From: GCA-002708315 sp963676635
GTDB lineage: Bacteria; Bacteroidota; Bacteroidia; Bacteroidales; F082
Assembly (NCBI GenBank): GCA_963676635.1
Contig: OY781105.1
Coordinates: 3,100,001-3,164,000 of the forward strand
Length of the DNA: 64,000 bases
Reading direction: 5' to 3'
The notes beneath the pieces are model-generated. The model worked only from the letters and a program-made list of their open reading frames with translations, did no database searches and was not told the DNA's origin. A program made the position numbers and the translations under genes. Positions 26,856 to 34,819 of the stretch are shown here, piece after piece (position 1 is the first letter of the stretch; each line of letters begins with the position of its first letter).

Positions 26856-27548
26856 TTAAGTAAAGATCATTATCAGGGTGATGAGCCCGTCAGATGCACC
26901 ATGAGCAATTACCGGACCCAGTAAATTGCCTGTTTTGTCGCGCATGTATGCATAGAAAATGCCTAACCAAAATGCAAAAATTAGTTGTACCCAGTTTATA
27001 TTTAATGTGAAATCCGTATAGTTTATTCCTATGTGGCTTAATGAAAATAGTAGCGCCGTGATTATTCCTGCATATGAAATTGATACCTGACCCAGCTTAA
27101 GGTTTTGTTTTATTACTAACAAAAGTATTCCCATTATCAATCCTCTGAATAGTATCTCTTCTGATAATGGCGTGATAATAAAGTCGAAAAATAAATCTGA
27201 TATAATATTGACCGGGTTAAGATTATAACCGGGATTGCTTTTTGTGGTTACAATATATGTTATAATAAACCAGACTAGTGCAAATAAGAGCGCAACTCTT
27301 ACTGACCACGCTGCTTTGTTAAAGTTAAACCCCCAGCTACTTAGGCTTTCTTTCCTAAATACGGCAATTATTAGTATTGTTATGACTGCTAAAAGCAATT
27401 GTGTAATATGATGAATGTACATCCATGTAATTGTGTACCAACTTTCAAAAACAAATGCAACTTTAACGCCAACTTCCGGGAATACTAGTGAAATAAGGAT
27501 TGCTGATAATAAGCCAGTAATAAGAGGTGTGTGTCTTTTCATGTTCAT
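26856..27548 (-). CDS. CPBP-family intramembrane metalloprotease
   Basis: 230-aa polytopic protein of the CPBP/Abi family (Rce1/CaaX-like intramembrane proteases). Motif 1 EExxxR is seen as SEEILFRG (E130, E131, R135). Motif 2 is FSLSHIG (H172) and motif 3 is IAHGASD (H216). About six or seven hydrophobic segments. In bacteria such proteins serve in peptide maturation or immunity, but many are orphans; nothing nearby reveals a substrate. It is convergent with the hybrid kinase gene (30 bp between stops). Array 2 lies upstream. Confidence 0.85.
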   Translation of the reverse strand: MNMKRHTPLITGLLSAILISLVFPEVGVKVAFVFESWYTITWMYIHHITQLLLAVITILIIAVFRKESLSSWGFNFNKAAWSVRVALLFALVWFIITYIVTTKSNPGYNLNPVNIISDLFFDFIITPLSEEILFRGLIMGILLLVIKQNLKLGQVSISYAGIITALLFSLSHIGINYTDFTLNINWVQLIFAFWLGIFYAYMRDKTGNLLGPVIAHGASDGLITLIMIFT

Positions 27549-27701
27549 CTTGATGATATTACATAGGCAAATATACTAAATATGATATTTAGGGAGTATA
27601 TTAGATCTGTGGTTTTAGCAATAGCAATTGTGTGCGGAATTGCAGGTATCTGATTGCGTTACATATTGGGGGATTCAATATACGCTTTAATGTACTGTCT
27701 T

Positions 27702-27889
27702 TTTACAGCAGTAATTACTTAATTTGTTTTGTAGTATTGCAATTATGATACGTATCATATCAGAATTTCATACGTATGAAACTTCTTTTTCATACCTATG
27801 AAACTCCATTTCCATACGTATGAAAATAGTAACAGCACAAAAGAAAATGAGCAACAGCACAAAAGGGAATTAGCAAAGCTACAAGGAAG
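27702..27889. repeat. Array 2: 22-bp-lattice palindrome array, TSATACGTATSA type
   Basis: Four core 12-mers start at 27746 (TGATACGTATCA), 27768 (TCATACGTATGA), 27790 (TCATACCTATGA, one mismatch in the palindrome) and 27812 (CCATACGTATGA), exactly 22 bp apart. Right arms continue on the lattice at 27834 and 27856 (AGCACAAAAG in both) and 27878 (GCTACAAGG). A left arm at 27724 reads, in reverse complement, ACTACAAAAC; the one at 27702 is weak. The post-core spacer AAATAGTAAC nearly matches that of array 3 (AAATAGCAAT). The array lies within the 355-bp gap between the CPBP gene start and the response-regulator stop, ending 14 bp from the latter. I see no gene in the rest of this gap. Confidence 0.88.
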
Positions 27890-27903
27890 CCTGTCAATAA
27901 GAA

Positions 27904-28599
27904 CTATTTTGTAACAACGAGCTTAAAGCCAACGCCATGTACATTAATAAGTTCAACATTTGGGTCTTCTTTGAGATACTTACGTAGCTTTGTAACGTAA
28001 ACATCCATTGAACGCGCATTGAAATAGCTGTCGTCAAACCAAATTTTGTTAAGCGCAACAGTTCGGTCGAGCACATTATTCATGTTTTCGCACAGAAGTT
28101 TAAGGAGTTCTGATTCTTTGGATGTAAGTTTATTTTCTTTTCCATTAAAAATGAGAACCTGGCGATTGTACTCAAATGTATATTTACCGAAATTAAAAAC
28201 AGACTTAGTATTTGTTTTCTCATTGCTTTCGCTACGGCGCATAATAGCCTTAATTCTAAGCAATAGTTCTTCCATACTAAAAGGTTTTGTTAGATAGTCA
28301 TCAGCACCAACTTCAAAACCGTGGATTCGGTCTTCCTGCATTCCTTTTGCCGTTAGAAATAAAATAGGAATATCCTTATCTATTTTCCTGATCTTCTCAG
28401 CTACAGTAAAGCCATCCATCTCAGGCATCATAATATCAAGCACACAAAAGTCAAACTTATCCCGTTTAAAAGTTTCAAAGGCGATTTTACCATTGGGGCA
28501 TAATACCGTAGGATAACCTTTTGCTTCAAGGTATGCCTTTAAAATATTTCCAAGATTTTTGTCATCTTCAGCAAGCAGTATTCGTGTTTCTTTTTTCAT
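27904..28599 (-). CDS. OmpR-family response regulator (RprY-like)
   Basis: 231 aa: N-terminal receiver with acidic pocket AEDD (10-13), phosphoacceptor D55 in VLDIMMPEMD and the conserved lysine in YLTKPFS. The C-terminal winged-helix domain has LTSKESELLKLLCEN and RSMDVYVTKLRKYL. It starts 10 bp after the histidine kinase stop, so the two form a pair. The architecture resembles the RprXY system of Bacteroides. Targets are unknown. Confidence 0.9.
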   Translation of the reverse strand: MKKETRILLAEDDKNLGNILKAYLEAKGYPTVLCPNGKIAFETFKRDKFDFCVLDIMMPEMDGFTVAEKIRKIDKDIPILFLTAKGMQEDRIHGFEVGADDYLTKPFSMEELLLRIKAIMRRSESNEKTNTKSVFNFGKYTFEYNRQVLIFNGKENKLTSKESELLKLLCENMNNVLDRTVALNKIWFDDSYFNARSMDVYVTKLRKYLKEDPNVELINVHGVGFKLVVTK

Positions 28600-28609
28600 A
28601 GCATTGAAA

Positions 28610-30040
28610 TTAACTCGTTATACATGGTAGTTTAATGGTAAATGTTGACCCTTTCCCAAGTTCTGAATCAACAGAAATTGTTCCTTCATGTTGATCAACA
28701 ATGGCTTTAACATAGCTTAAGCCTAAACCAAATCCCTTAAAATTATGAATATTTCCAGTAGGTACTCTGTAAAGCTTTTCAAAAATCTTTTTTCTGTTGG
28801 CTTTACTTATACCTATTCCATTATCTTTTATTCTTATAAGCAGCAAGTTACCACTATTATTTGTATTTACAATGATGTCAGGCTCAACAATACAGTATTT
28901 TATTGCGTTGTCGAGCAAGTTAATAATAATATTTGTAAGATGCACATTATCTCCTAAAACAACAGAATGCAATGCTTTTAACTGTACACTTATTTTGCCA
29001 CCTTTACTTTCAACATCCATTTTTTTTGCATTAACTGCAGTTGCAATAACATCATGAATATTATTCTCAATAACTTTAAGCTTAAGCTGACCTTTATCTA
29101 TAACTGCTGTTTTAAGAATCTGCTCAGCCATAACTCTCAATCTGCCATTTTCTTCACTAATAACACCAACATAGTTCTCATAAAGGCTTTCAGTTTTATG
29201 AATGTCTTTATCTTTTAATGCTTCGCACGCAAGTGCTATTGTTGAGATAGGCGTTTTGAATTCATGTGTCATATTATTGATAAAGTCGTTTTTCATCAGC
29301 GATAGACGTTTTTGTCGGAATATTGTATATATACTGAAAGAAAACGACAGAATTATTACAAGAAACAGCAATACGGAAACGGCCAGCAGTTTCCATAACT
29401 GGCTTACAATAAACTGCTTTTCGTTGGGGAAATACAGAAGCAGTTTATTGGGATATGAGAACAGCGACCCCAAGGGGTTTAAATCAAAAATAAAACTTTC
29501 ATTTATAAGTTTCTCAGGATATTTACCGGTTTTCTGTACAATCATTGAGTTTGTCAAAGGGCTCAGAATACCAAACTCGAAGGTTGTTGATATATCTTTT
29601 TTCTTCAGTGCCCTTGATAAAAGGGAGTCGATAATTACTTTCTTACTGTAATAGAAGTTCCCTGGTTCCTGTGAGTTGTAACTGAAATTTATATCATTGT
29701 ATAACTTATCTGCTAACTTTTGATTTTTAATAAAGATATCAATGTCACTTTGTGTATTAAGATTATTGTAGTTCAGATATAATACCTGACTAAGGGAATC
29801 ATAGGCTTGAAAATAACTTTTGTTCTCTTCATAGAATCTTCGCTGACGTTTTATCCTGTCTTCAAGTCGCATTTGGTCCATGTTAAAAACCACCTCGTTA
29901 ACAGCTTCTTTAACATCCTTAACAAATATTGAATGTTTTAGTTGCACAGCGTCGCGTATCCAGTAAACCTGAATGCCCATAAGTCCTATTGTAGCAATAG
30001 TTACCAAAGAGATTAGTGCAATTGTAGCCCATTTATTCAT
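28610..30040 (-). CDS. Two-component sensor histidine kinase (RprX-like)
   Basis: Two membrane spans (about 7-25, and one near residue 215 within LWKLLAVSVLLFLVIILSF) flank an alpha-helical extracytoplasmic sensor of roughly 185 residues. HisKA has MTHEFKTPISTIAL; HATPase has NLLDNAIKYC, DNGIGI, and GFGLGLSYVKAI. The frame extends to a TTG at 30061, but the ATG at 30040 (MNKWATIALISL) gives a normal N-terminal transmembrane helix and is preferred. First gene of the pair with the OmpR-type regulator. Confidence 0.9.
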   Translation of the reverse strand: MNKWATIALISLVTIATIGLMGIQVYWIRDAVQLKHSIFVKDVKEAVNEVVFNMDQMRLEDRIKRQRRFYEENKSYFQAYDSLSQVLYLNYNNLNTQSDIDIFIKNQKLADKLYNDINFSYNSQEPGNFYYSKKVIIDSLLSRALKKKDISTTFEFGILSPLTNSMIVQKTGKYPEKLINESFIFDLNPLGSLFSYPNKLLLYFPNEKQFIVSQLWKLLAVSVLLFLVIILSFSFSIYTIFRQKRLSLMKNDFINNMTHEFKTPISTIALACEALKDKDIHKTESLYENYVGVISEENGRLRVMAEQILKTAVIDKGQLKLKVIENNIHDVIATAVNAKKMDVESKGGKISVQLKALHSVVLGDNVHLTNIIINLLDNAIKYCIVEPDIIVNTNNSGNLLLIRIKDNGIGISKANRKKIFEKLYRVPTGNIHNFKGFGLGLSYVKAIVDQHEGTISVDSELGKGSTFTIKLPCITS

Positions 30041-30115
30041 GGCACAAAAATACTTTAACAAATAATTGAAACACAGGGTTTAACTTTTCTTAACAGTTAT
30101 TAAGTCGGCTTAACA

Positions 30116-30144
30116 TTTGCAAATCTTATTGTAATATACTTTTG
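30116..30144 (+). promoter_or_regulatory. Consensus Bacteroidota promoter of a candidate small RNA
   Basis: TTTG (30116-30119), 17-bp spacer, TACTTTTG (30137-30144): both boxes fit the TTTG / TAnnTTTG consensus. It points into a gene-free stretch that ends in a plus-strand terminator 100 bp later. Confidence 0.7.
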
Positions 30145-30150
30145 TAACTG

Positions 30151-30252
30151 AATTAGTAAATGCATACTTACAAATGGACAAAGCAAGTCCATGATTCTGC
30201 TTTATTTCATAATTGTTGGTTTTTGACCCTCCGTTTCCCTGGAGGGTTTTTT
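30151..30252 (+). ncRNA. Candidate small RNA of about 100 nt
   Basis: There is a full consensus promoter just upstream and an intrinsic terminator at its end: stem CCCTCC (30227-30232) / GGAGGG (30241-30246), then six T. Both neighbouring genes are on the minus strand, so the plus-strand promoter and terminator have no protein gene to serve. No open frame of note lies inside. The 5' end is estimated as 6-7 bases after the -7 box. Family and function are unknown. Confidence 0.6.
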
Positions 30253-30281
30253 ATATATGAGTTTGTTGTTATTAGTTATAC

Positions 30282-30314
30282 AAAAAAAGGGACTGCGTAA
30301 TGAAGTCCCTTTTA
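30282..30314 (-). terminator. Bidirectional terminator after the GH13 lipoprotein gene
   Basis: AAAAGGGACT / AGTCCCTTTT stem with a 9-base loop and T runs on both strands, 20 bp beyond the minus-strand stop at 30334. Confidence 0.9.
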
Positions 30315-30333
30315 ATTGTTTTAGTAATAAGTT

Positions 30334-31716
30334 TTATCTCTCAAGAAGAATATATTCCCATGGTTTTAAATCAACAGTTATTGGTTTGTCAACAACAACA
30401 GTTTCGCCTGTGAATACATTAGTAAATTTACCTGCTACTTCTTCATTGCTGATAGTAAAAGTTTGATCTTCTGCACTAAGATTAAGTACGCCTACAACTG
30501 CATCACCATCTTTTTCACGAATGAAAGCAAAAACATGAGGGTTTACGCCGCCACCAAGACGAATGATCATGCTGCAATCATCGCAATTCCAAAGGGCTTT
30601 GTTGTTTCTCTTCAGAGCATTCATGGTTTTGTAGAAATCAGCAACATCCAGATTATCCCAGTTAATGGTATCCTTTTCAAAGAATTCAAGACGTTTGCTG
30701 AGACCAGCTTCCTGACCGCTGTAGATTAAAGGCATGCCAGGAAGAGTATAAGTTAACACTGCCATTACTTCTGTTGCATCACCCATTCTTTCTTTGGTTG
30801 TACCATTCCATGAATTCTCATCATGGTTAGTAGTGAAATACATTCTTTGGGCATTAGCCGGATAAACACTGTCGTTCCAGTTTAGATAATCCCAAATGTC
30901 ATTAGATATTTTTTCACCCTTAGCAATAGCATTAAGCAACTTATGAAGTTTCCATCCATAGTTCATGTTGAAAGCAGTGTCAAGAAGACCAACGTTGTCT
31001 TCATCTTCAGCAAGCATAAACACAGGCTTAATAGAATCCATCTTCTGACGTGCATTATTCCAGAAGTCAGTAGGAACCATACCAGCTACATCACAACGAT
31101 AACCATCAACATCTGCTTCATTAATCCAGAACATGAGAGCATTAGCCATTGAGTCGCGCATAGCAGGATTATTGTAATCGAAAGAAATAACATCAGTCCA
31201 GTCAAAAGGAGAAACAAGGTTACCTTCAGAATCTTTTTCATAAAACTCAGGATGTTCTTCTTCCCACACATTGTCCCATGCTGAGTGATTAGCTACCCAG
31301 TCGAGAATAACAAACATGCCAAGCTTATGAGCTTCAGCAACAAGATCTTTAAGGTCTTGTATTGTTCCAAACTCAGGGTTGATATCTTTGTAGTCTTTTA
31401 CAGCGTAATAACTACCAAGAGTTCCTTTACGGTTTACTTCACCAACAGGGAAAACAGGCATAAGCCATAATATATCTACTCCCATTTCTTTTAATCTGGG
31501 CAAATGTTTCTCAAATGCCTTAATAGTCCCTTCATCAGTGTATTGTCTGATGTTTACCTCGTAGATATTGGCTTTTTTAACCTCGTCCTGATTCAGTACT
31601 TTCATTTCTTTTTCTTTGTTAGTGTTCTTTGTTTCTTTTGTTGCACATGATGTTATCAGTGCTATCGCCAGCAAAATTATAGCCGACGAAAATAAACGAA
31701 TTTTTAATCTTTTCAT
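30334..31716 (-). CDS. GH13 alpha-amylase-family lipoprotein
   Basis: 460-aa lipoprotein (lipobox LITSC, C24) with a (beta/alpha)8 GH13 domain. Expected catalytic residues are D209 (DGYRCDV), E237 (FMLAED) and D299 (TTNHDEN), with VANHS at 141-145. A short C-terminal beta domain follows. Such surface or periplasmic enzymes hydrolyse alpha-1,4-glucans or maltodextrins. It begins 17 bp downstream of the GH31 gene, so the two are likely co-transcribed. Exact product specificity is not readable from sequence. Confidence 0.9.
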   Translation of the reverse strand: MKRLKIRLFSSAIILLAIALITSCATKETKNTNKEKEMKVLNQDEVKKANIYEVNIRQYTDEGTIKAFEKHLPRLKEMGVDILWLMPVFPVGEVNRKGTLGSYYAVKDYKDINPEFGTIQDLKDLVAEAHKLGMFVILDWVANHSAWDNVWEEEHPEFYEKDSEGNLVSPFDWTDVISFDYNNPAMRDSMANALMFWINEADVDGYRCDVAGMVPTDFWNNARQKMDSIKPVFMLAEDEDNVGLLDTAFNMNYGWKLHKLLNAIAKGEKISNDIWDYLNWNDSVYPANAQRMYFTTNHDENSWNGTTKERMGDATEVMAVLTYTLPGMPLIYSGQEAGLSKRLEFFEKDTINWDNLDVADFYKTMNALKRNNKALWNCDDCSMIIRLGGGVNPHVFAFIREKDGDAVVGVLNLSAEDQTFTISNEEVAGKFTNVFTGETVVVDKPITVDLKPWEYILLER

Positions 31717-31733
31717 TTTGTCAGGTGTTTTAT

Positions 31734-34568
31734 TTAGTGTTTTATTTTTATTTCTGTATTTCTTGATTTCAGGTTAAACCAGATTTTCCAGCTTGTTGTA
31801 ATATCATCGTAATAATATCCCGACTTATCCTTTGAGTCTGATTTTTTGTATTTAGTTCCGTTAATGAATATTCTTAGATCTTTTGAATTATCGTAGCCAA
31901 TCAGCTCCAGACATATGTCTCTGTTATCAGGAGCCCCGGGATAGCTACCATCCACAACAATTGTAATGATATCAGTATCATTGCTGAAAGCTTCCTTAGT
32001 GAAGCACAGTGTCTGATATTCACTGTTATCAATAGTACCAAATGTATGTCCATCATCCTCGAACATGGTATAAGTATCTGTTTTAGAAGTGCTGTTGTAA
32101 TATTTAATTTTCAGAAAGTCAGTTGAATAATAATCTGTACTATTAACAGGATTAGTTACAGGTATAAATGATCCTCCTTTAATAAATAGAGGTATTGTTT
32201 CAAGGCTAAGCATGTAGCTTATATTTGAACCACCGCTCTCTTTAATATTACACCACCAGTTATACCAGCAAACTCCATTAGGCAGATACACATCCTGTGT
32301 TGTAATACCAGGTTCAACAACAGGGCTTACAAGAATTGATGGTCCAAACATATATTCATTGGCAGCAGTATAAGAGTTAGTATCGTCGGGGAACTCAAAG
32401 AAAAGCGGGCGTACAACAGGATAGCCGTTTACTGCTGCTTCTTGGGCTGTAGTATAAATATAAGGTAGTAGTGAATATCGTTGTTTAATGAAATTACGGA
32501 CAATAGTTTTGGTGGTATCATTGAAATAAACAGGTTCAGAAGGAATCACTGATCCGTGAGGTCTTAGTATAGGTGAGAAGCACGACATTTGTAGCCAGCG
32601 TGTGTAAAGCTCATTGTCTTTTATACCCAGAGCAAAGCCACCTGCATCGCTGTGTATAAAAGGCAGTCCGCTAAGGCTCATATGTATCATAAGAGGGATC
32701 TGCGCTTGTAGTCCGCCCCATGTTCGTGAAACATCTCCAGTCCAGGGGTAAATGGAATATCGTTGAGATCCTGCAAAGCCAGCCCTGTTGAGGTTGAATA
32801 ATCTCATTTTTGGATAATCATCCCTAAAATGATTATAAAGGGCCTTATGCCAGTAGTGACCATAAATATTGTGTACTTCATCAGCTTTGCCAGCAACATG
32901 AATCTGGTCAGAAGGATGGTTCTCAGGCTCACCCAGATCACCCCACCATCCGGCAACTCCGATATTCATTTGTTTTTTATACTGCTTCCAGAACCAGTCA
33001 CCGGCAGCGGGTTTAAATATATCTATCAAAGCGCCATGTCCGAAGTAAAACTCATTATTCACATAAGACTCTCCTTTATCGTTGGTAGCGAGTATTCCTA
33101 AGCTGTCGGTTATATTAAAGTTTTTAAGTGAGTCGAGTATGTATGGTTCTGTGATAAGTATTGTTTTTACACCTTTTTTGCGTAAGCCTGATATCATCTG
33201 TTCAGGGTCAGGCCATGCAGGTTTGTACCATTTTAAGCGGCCCATAGTGCCTTTAATGCTATCGCCAAACCAATAGAAGTCAAGGATTATTGCGTCGAGG
33301 GGGAAGTCTTCCCGCTGCATGAGGTTAACGATGCTATCTGTTTCCTCCTGGTTGCGGTAACCCATTCGCGACTGCAGGTTGCCAAGAGCCCATAGTGGGG
33401 GCATTGGTTGAAATCCGGTAAGTTTATCGTAGTTTGTGGCAATAGTTTTATAATCATCACCAGTAATTACAAAGTATTTCATTAACCCGCCAATGGCGCC
33501 CCATTCAAATATACCTTGTTCTGTCTCTCCTATGTCAGCATACCCCTTTTCAGGATTGTCGAAGAGTAGCATGTATTTATTTGATGACACAATAACAGGT
33601 ACAGAATAATTCAGGTTGCGGGCTCCCAACTCATAGCCATATTGTGGACGGTTGTACATATTGTAACGACCACCAACTAAATCAAGGTCGATGGCTCGTT
33701 CACCCATACCATAAATCTTTTCGTTTTCAGTAATTTTAAAACGCAGACCATCGTTGTCGGTGCGTTCATAAAGCCCTTTCTCTTCTTCGAGAATAGTGTC
33801 ATTTCCGTAAATAAACATGAGATGAAATGGTTCTTTGGAGGCGATTACTGTTATGCTGTCGGTAAGTATGCTGAGATAGTTATCATTTTCTTCAACTCTT
33901 GTGAAGGTTTTCTTGGGTTTCATTATCACAGCACTGGATGAGTCGTTGCGAATAATGCTAGTGGTGAAATGTTTTACTTCGATAATGTTTGAACAGTAAG
34001 GGATAATACGTGTGATACCGTTGGTTGTGAGTATATCAACAGTGTCACCATGTTTTAAATAACTTTTGTACTGTCGTGATTCATATTTATAGCTTTTTCC
34101 TTCCGGAACAGGTGGGATAAATCCGTTTACGGGAATTAATATATTATCGCTTTTATCGGTTTTGCCTACTTTAGTGCCGTTTTCATTTCTAAATACAAAA
34201 GCCAGTTGTTCAGCCGTTTCATCATCGTACAGACCGTAAAAATCGTTTATTACGAAGGTGAACTCATAAAGACCATTTCCAATGTCTGTCATTTTTGTAT
34301 TGTTATCAGCTTCACCCCAGTTACCTATAACATGCTTCCAGTCGCCACCATCTATGCTTTTGTCTGTAATAACTCCTGTATGCAGATAAACATCGCCTTC
34401 ACAATCTGCCAATCCTTTGTTCCCGGAATTAGTATTGTAGGTAAGAGTTACCTCTTCATCCATTGTTGGATTTGATGGGTTAAGCCAAACTGTCTGAGCA
34501 TTTGTGTTTAGCGAAATCGCTGATAATAAGATAATAAGAACAGCAATTGTTTTTTCTGATGACGCCAT
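31734..34568 (-). CDS. GH31 alpha-glucosidase with N-terminal starch-binding-like domain
   Basis: 944 aa. Signal peptide (to about residue 24), then a SusE/CBM-like beta domain (about 25-150), a GH31 N-terminal beta-sandwich, catalytic barrel and C-terminal domains. The nucleophile region is GWWGDLGEPE and the acid region is PFIHSDAGGF. LDFYWFGDS and WTGDVSRTW are also present. GH31 members release terminal alpha-glucose (or xylose). With the adjacent GH13 genes, a role in alpha-glucan breakdown in the periplasm is inferred. The additional N-terminal module is not universal in GH31. Confidence 0.88.
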   Translation of the reverse strand: MASSEKTIAVLIILLSAISLNTNAQTVWLNPSNPTMDEEVTLTYNTNSGNKGLADCEGDVYLHTGVITDKSIDGGDWKHVIGNWGEADNNTKMTDIGNGLYEFTFVINDFYGLYDDETAEQLAFVFRNENGTKVGKTDKSDNILIPVNGFIPPVPEGKSYKYESRQYKSYLKHGDTVDILTTNGITRIIPYCSNIIEVKHFTTSIIRNDSSSAVIMKPKKTFTRVEENDNYLSILTDSITVIASKEPFHLMFIYGNDTILEEEKGLYERTDNDGLRFKITENEKIYGMGERAIDLDLVGGRYNMYNRPQYGYELGARNLNYSVPVIVSSNKYMLLFDNPEKGYADIGETEQGIFEWGAIGGLMKYFVITGDDYKTIATNYDKLTGFQPMPPLWALGNLQSRMGYRNQEETDSIVNLMQREDFPLDAIILDFYWFGDSIKGTMGRLKWYKPAWPDPEQMISGLRKKGVKTILITEPYILDSLKNFNITDSLGILATNDKGESYVNNEFYFGHGALIDIFKPAAGDWFWKQYKKQMNIGVAGWWGDLGEPENHPSDQIHVAGKADEVHNIYGHYWHKALYNHFRDDYPKMRLFNLNRAGFAGSQRYSIYPWTGDVSRTWGGLQAQIPLMIHMSLSGLPFIHSDAGGFALGIKDNELYTRWLQMSCFSPILRPHGSVIPSEPVYFNDTTKTIVRNFIKQRYSLLPYIYTTAQEAAVNGYPVVRPLFFEFPDDTNSYTAANEYMFGPSILVSPVVEPGITTQDVYLPNGVCWYNWWCNIKESGGSNISYMLSLETIPLFIKGGSFIPVTNPVNSTDYYSTDFLKIKYYNSTSKTDTYTMFEDDGHTFGTIDNSEYQTLCFTKEAFSNDTDIITIVVDGSYPGAPDNRDICLELIGYDNSKDLRIFINGTKYKKSDSKDKSGYYYDDITTSWKIWFNLKSRNTEIKIKH

Positions 34569-34683
34569 ATTGTAATTTTTAATCTATCAAAGATAAACCA
34601 AATCATAATAACCTGTAATCAGACACATGTTGTTTTTCAAAATACATACAATAATTATAAATATTGATTTCTATTGCTTTATT

Positions 34684-34694
34684 GCAAACGATTG
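34684..34694. promoter_or_regulatory. LacI-type operator-like site GCAAACGATTG
   Basis: Lies in the divergent region between the GH31 (minus) and cytosolic GH13 (plus) genes. It resembles CAAACGTTTG-type operators of LacI regulators; a perfect CAAACGTTTG occurs upstream of susC at 47902. No lacI-type gene is present in the window. Confidence 0.4.
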
Positions 34695-34783
34695 AGATGG
34701 TTTTAACAGATGTTTTTAATTTTTTGGTAAATTTAATATTATCCCAGTATTACAAAAATGTTAACAAAACGCCTGTTTTATTC

Positions 34784-34791
34784 TAATTTTG
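34784..34791 (+). promoter_or_regulatory. Candidate -7 box (TAATTTTG) for the cytosolic GH13 gene
   Basis: Matches TAnnTTTG 28 bp before the ATG at 34820. The -33 box is weak. Confidence 0.4.
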
Positions 34792-34819
34792 TAATGATTT
34801 ACATTTACACTAACTAATC

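Noticed and set aside
27702..27889. Tandem intrinsic terminators
   Set aside because: The palindromes have no loop or T tracts and repeat at an exact 22-bp period; genuine terminators nearby look quite different.
30041..30061. TTG start for the sensor kinase
   Set aside because: The ATG at 30040 starts a standard membrane helix; the TTG adds seven residues of no family match.
30257..30466. Short plus-strand open frame overlapping the GH13 gene end
   Set aside because: It runs across a terminator and antisense to a clear GH13 coding region; no family resemblance.
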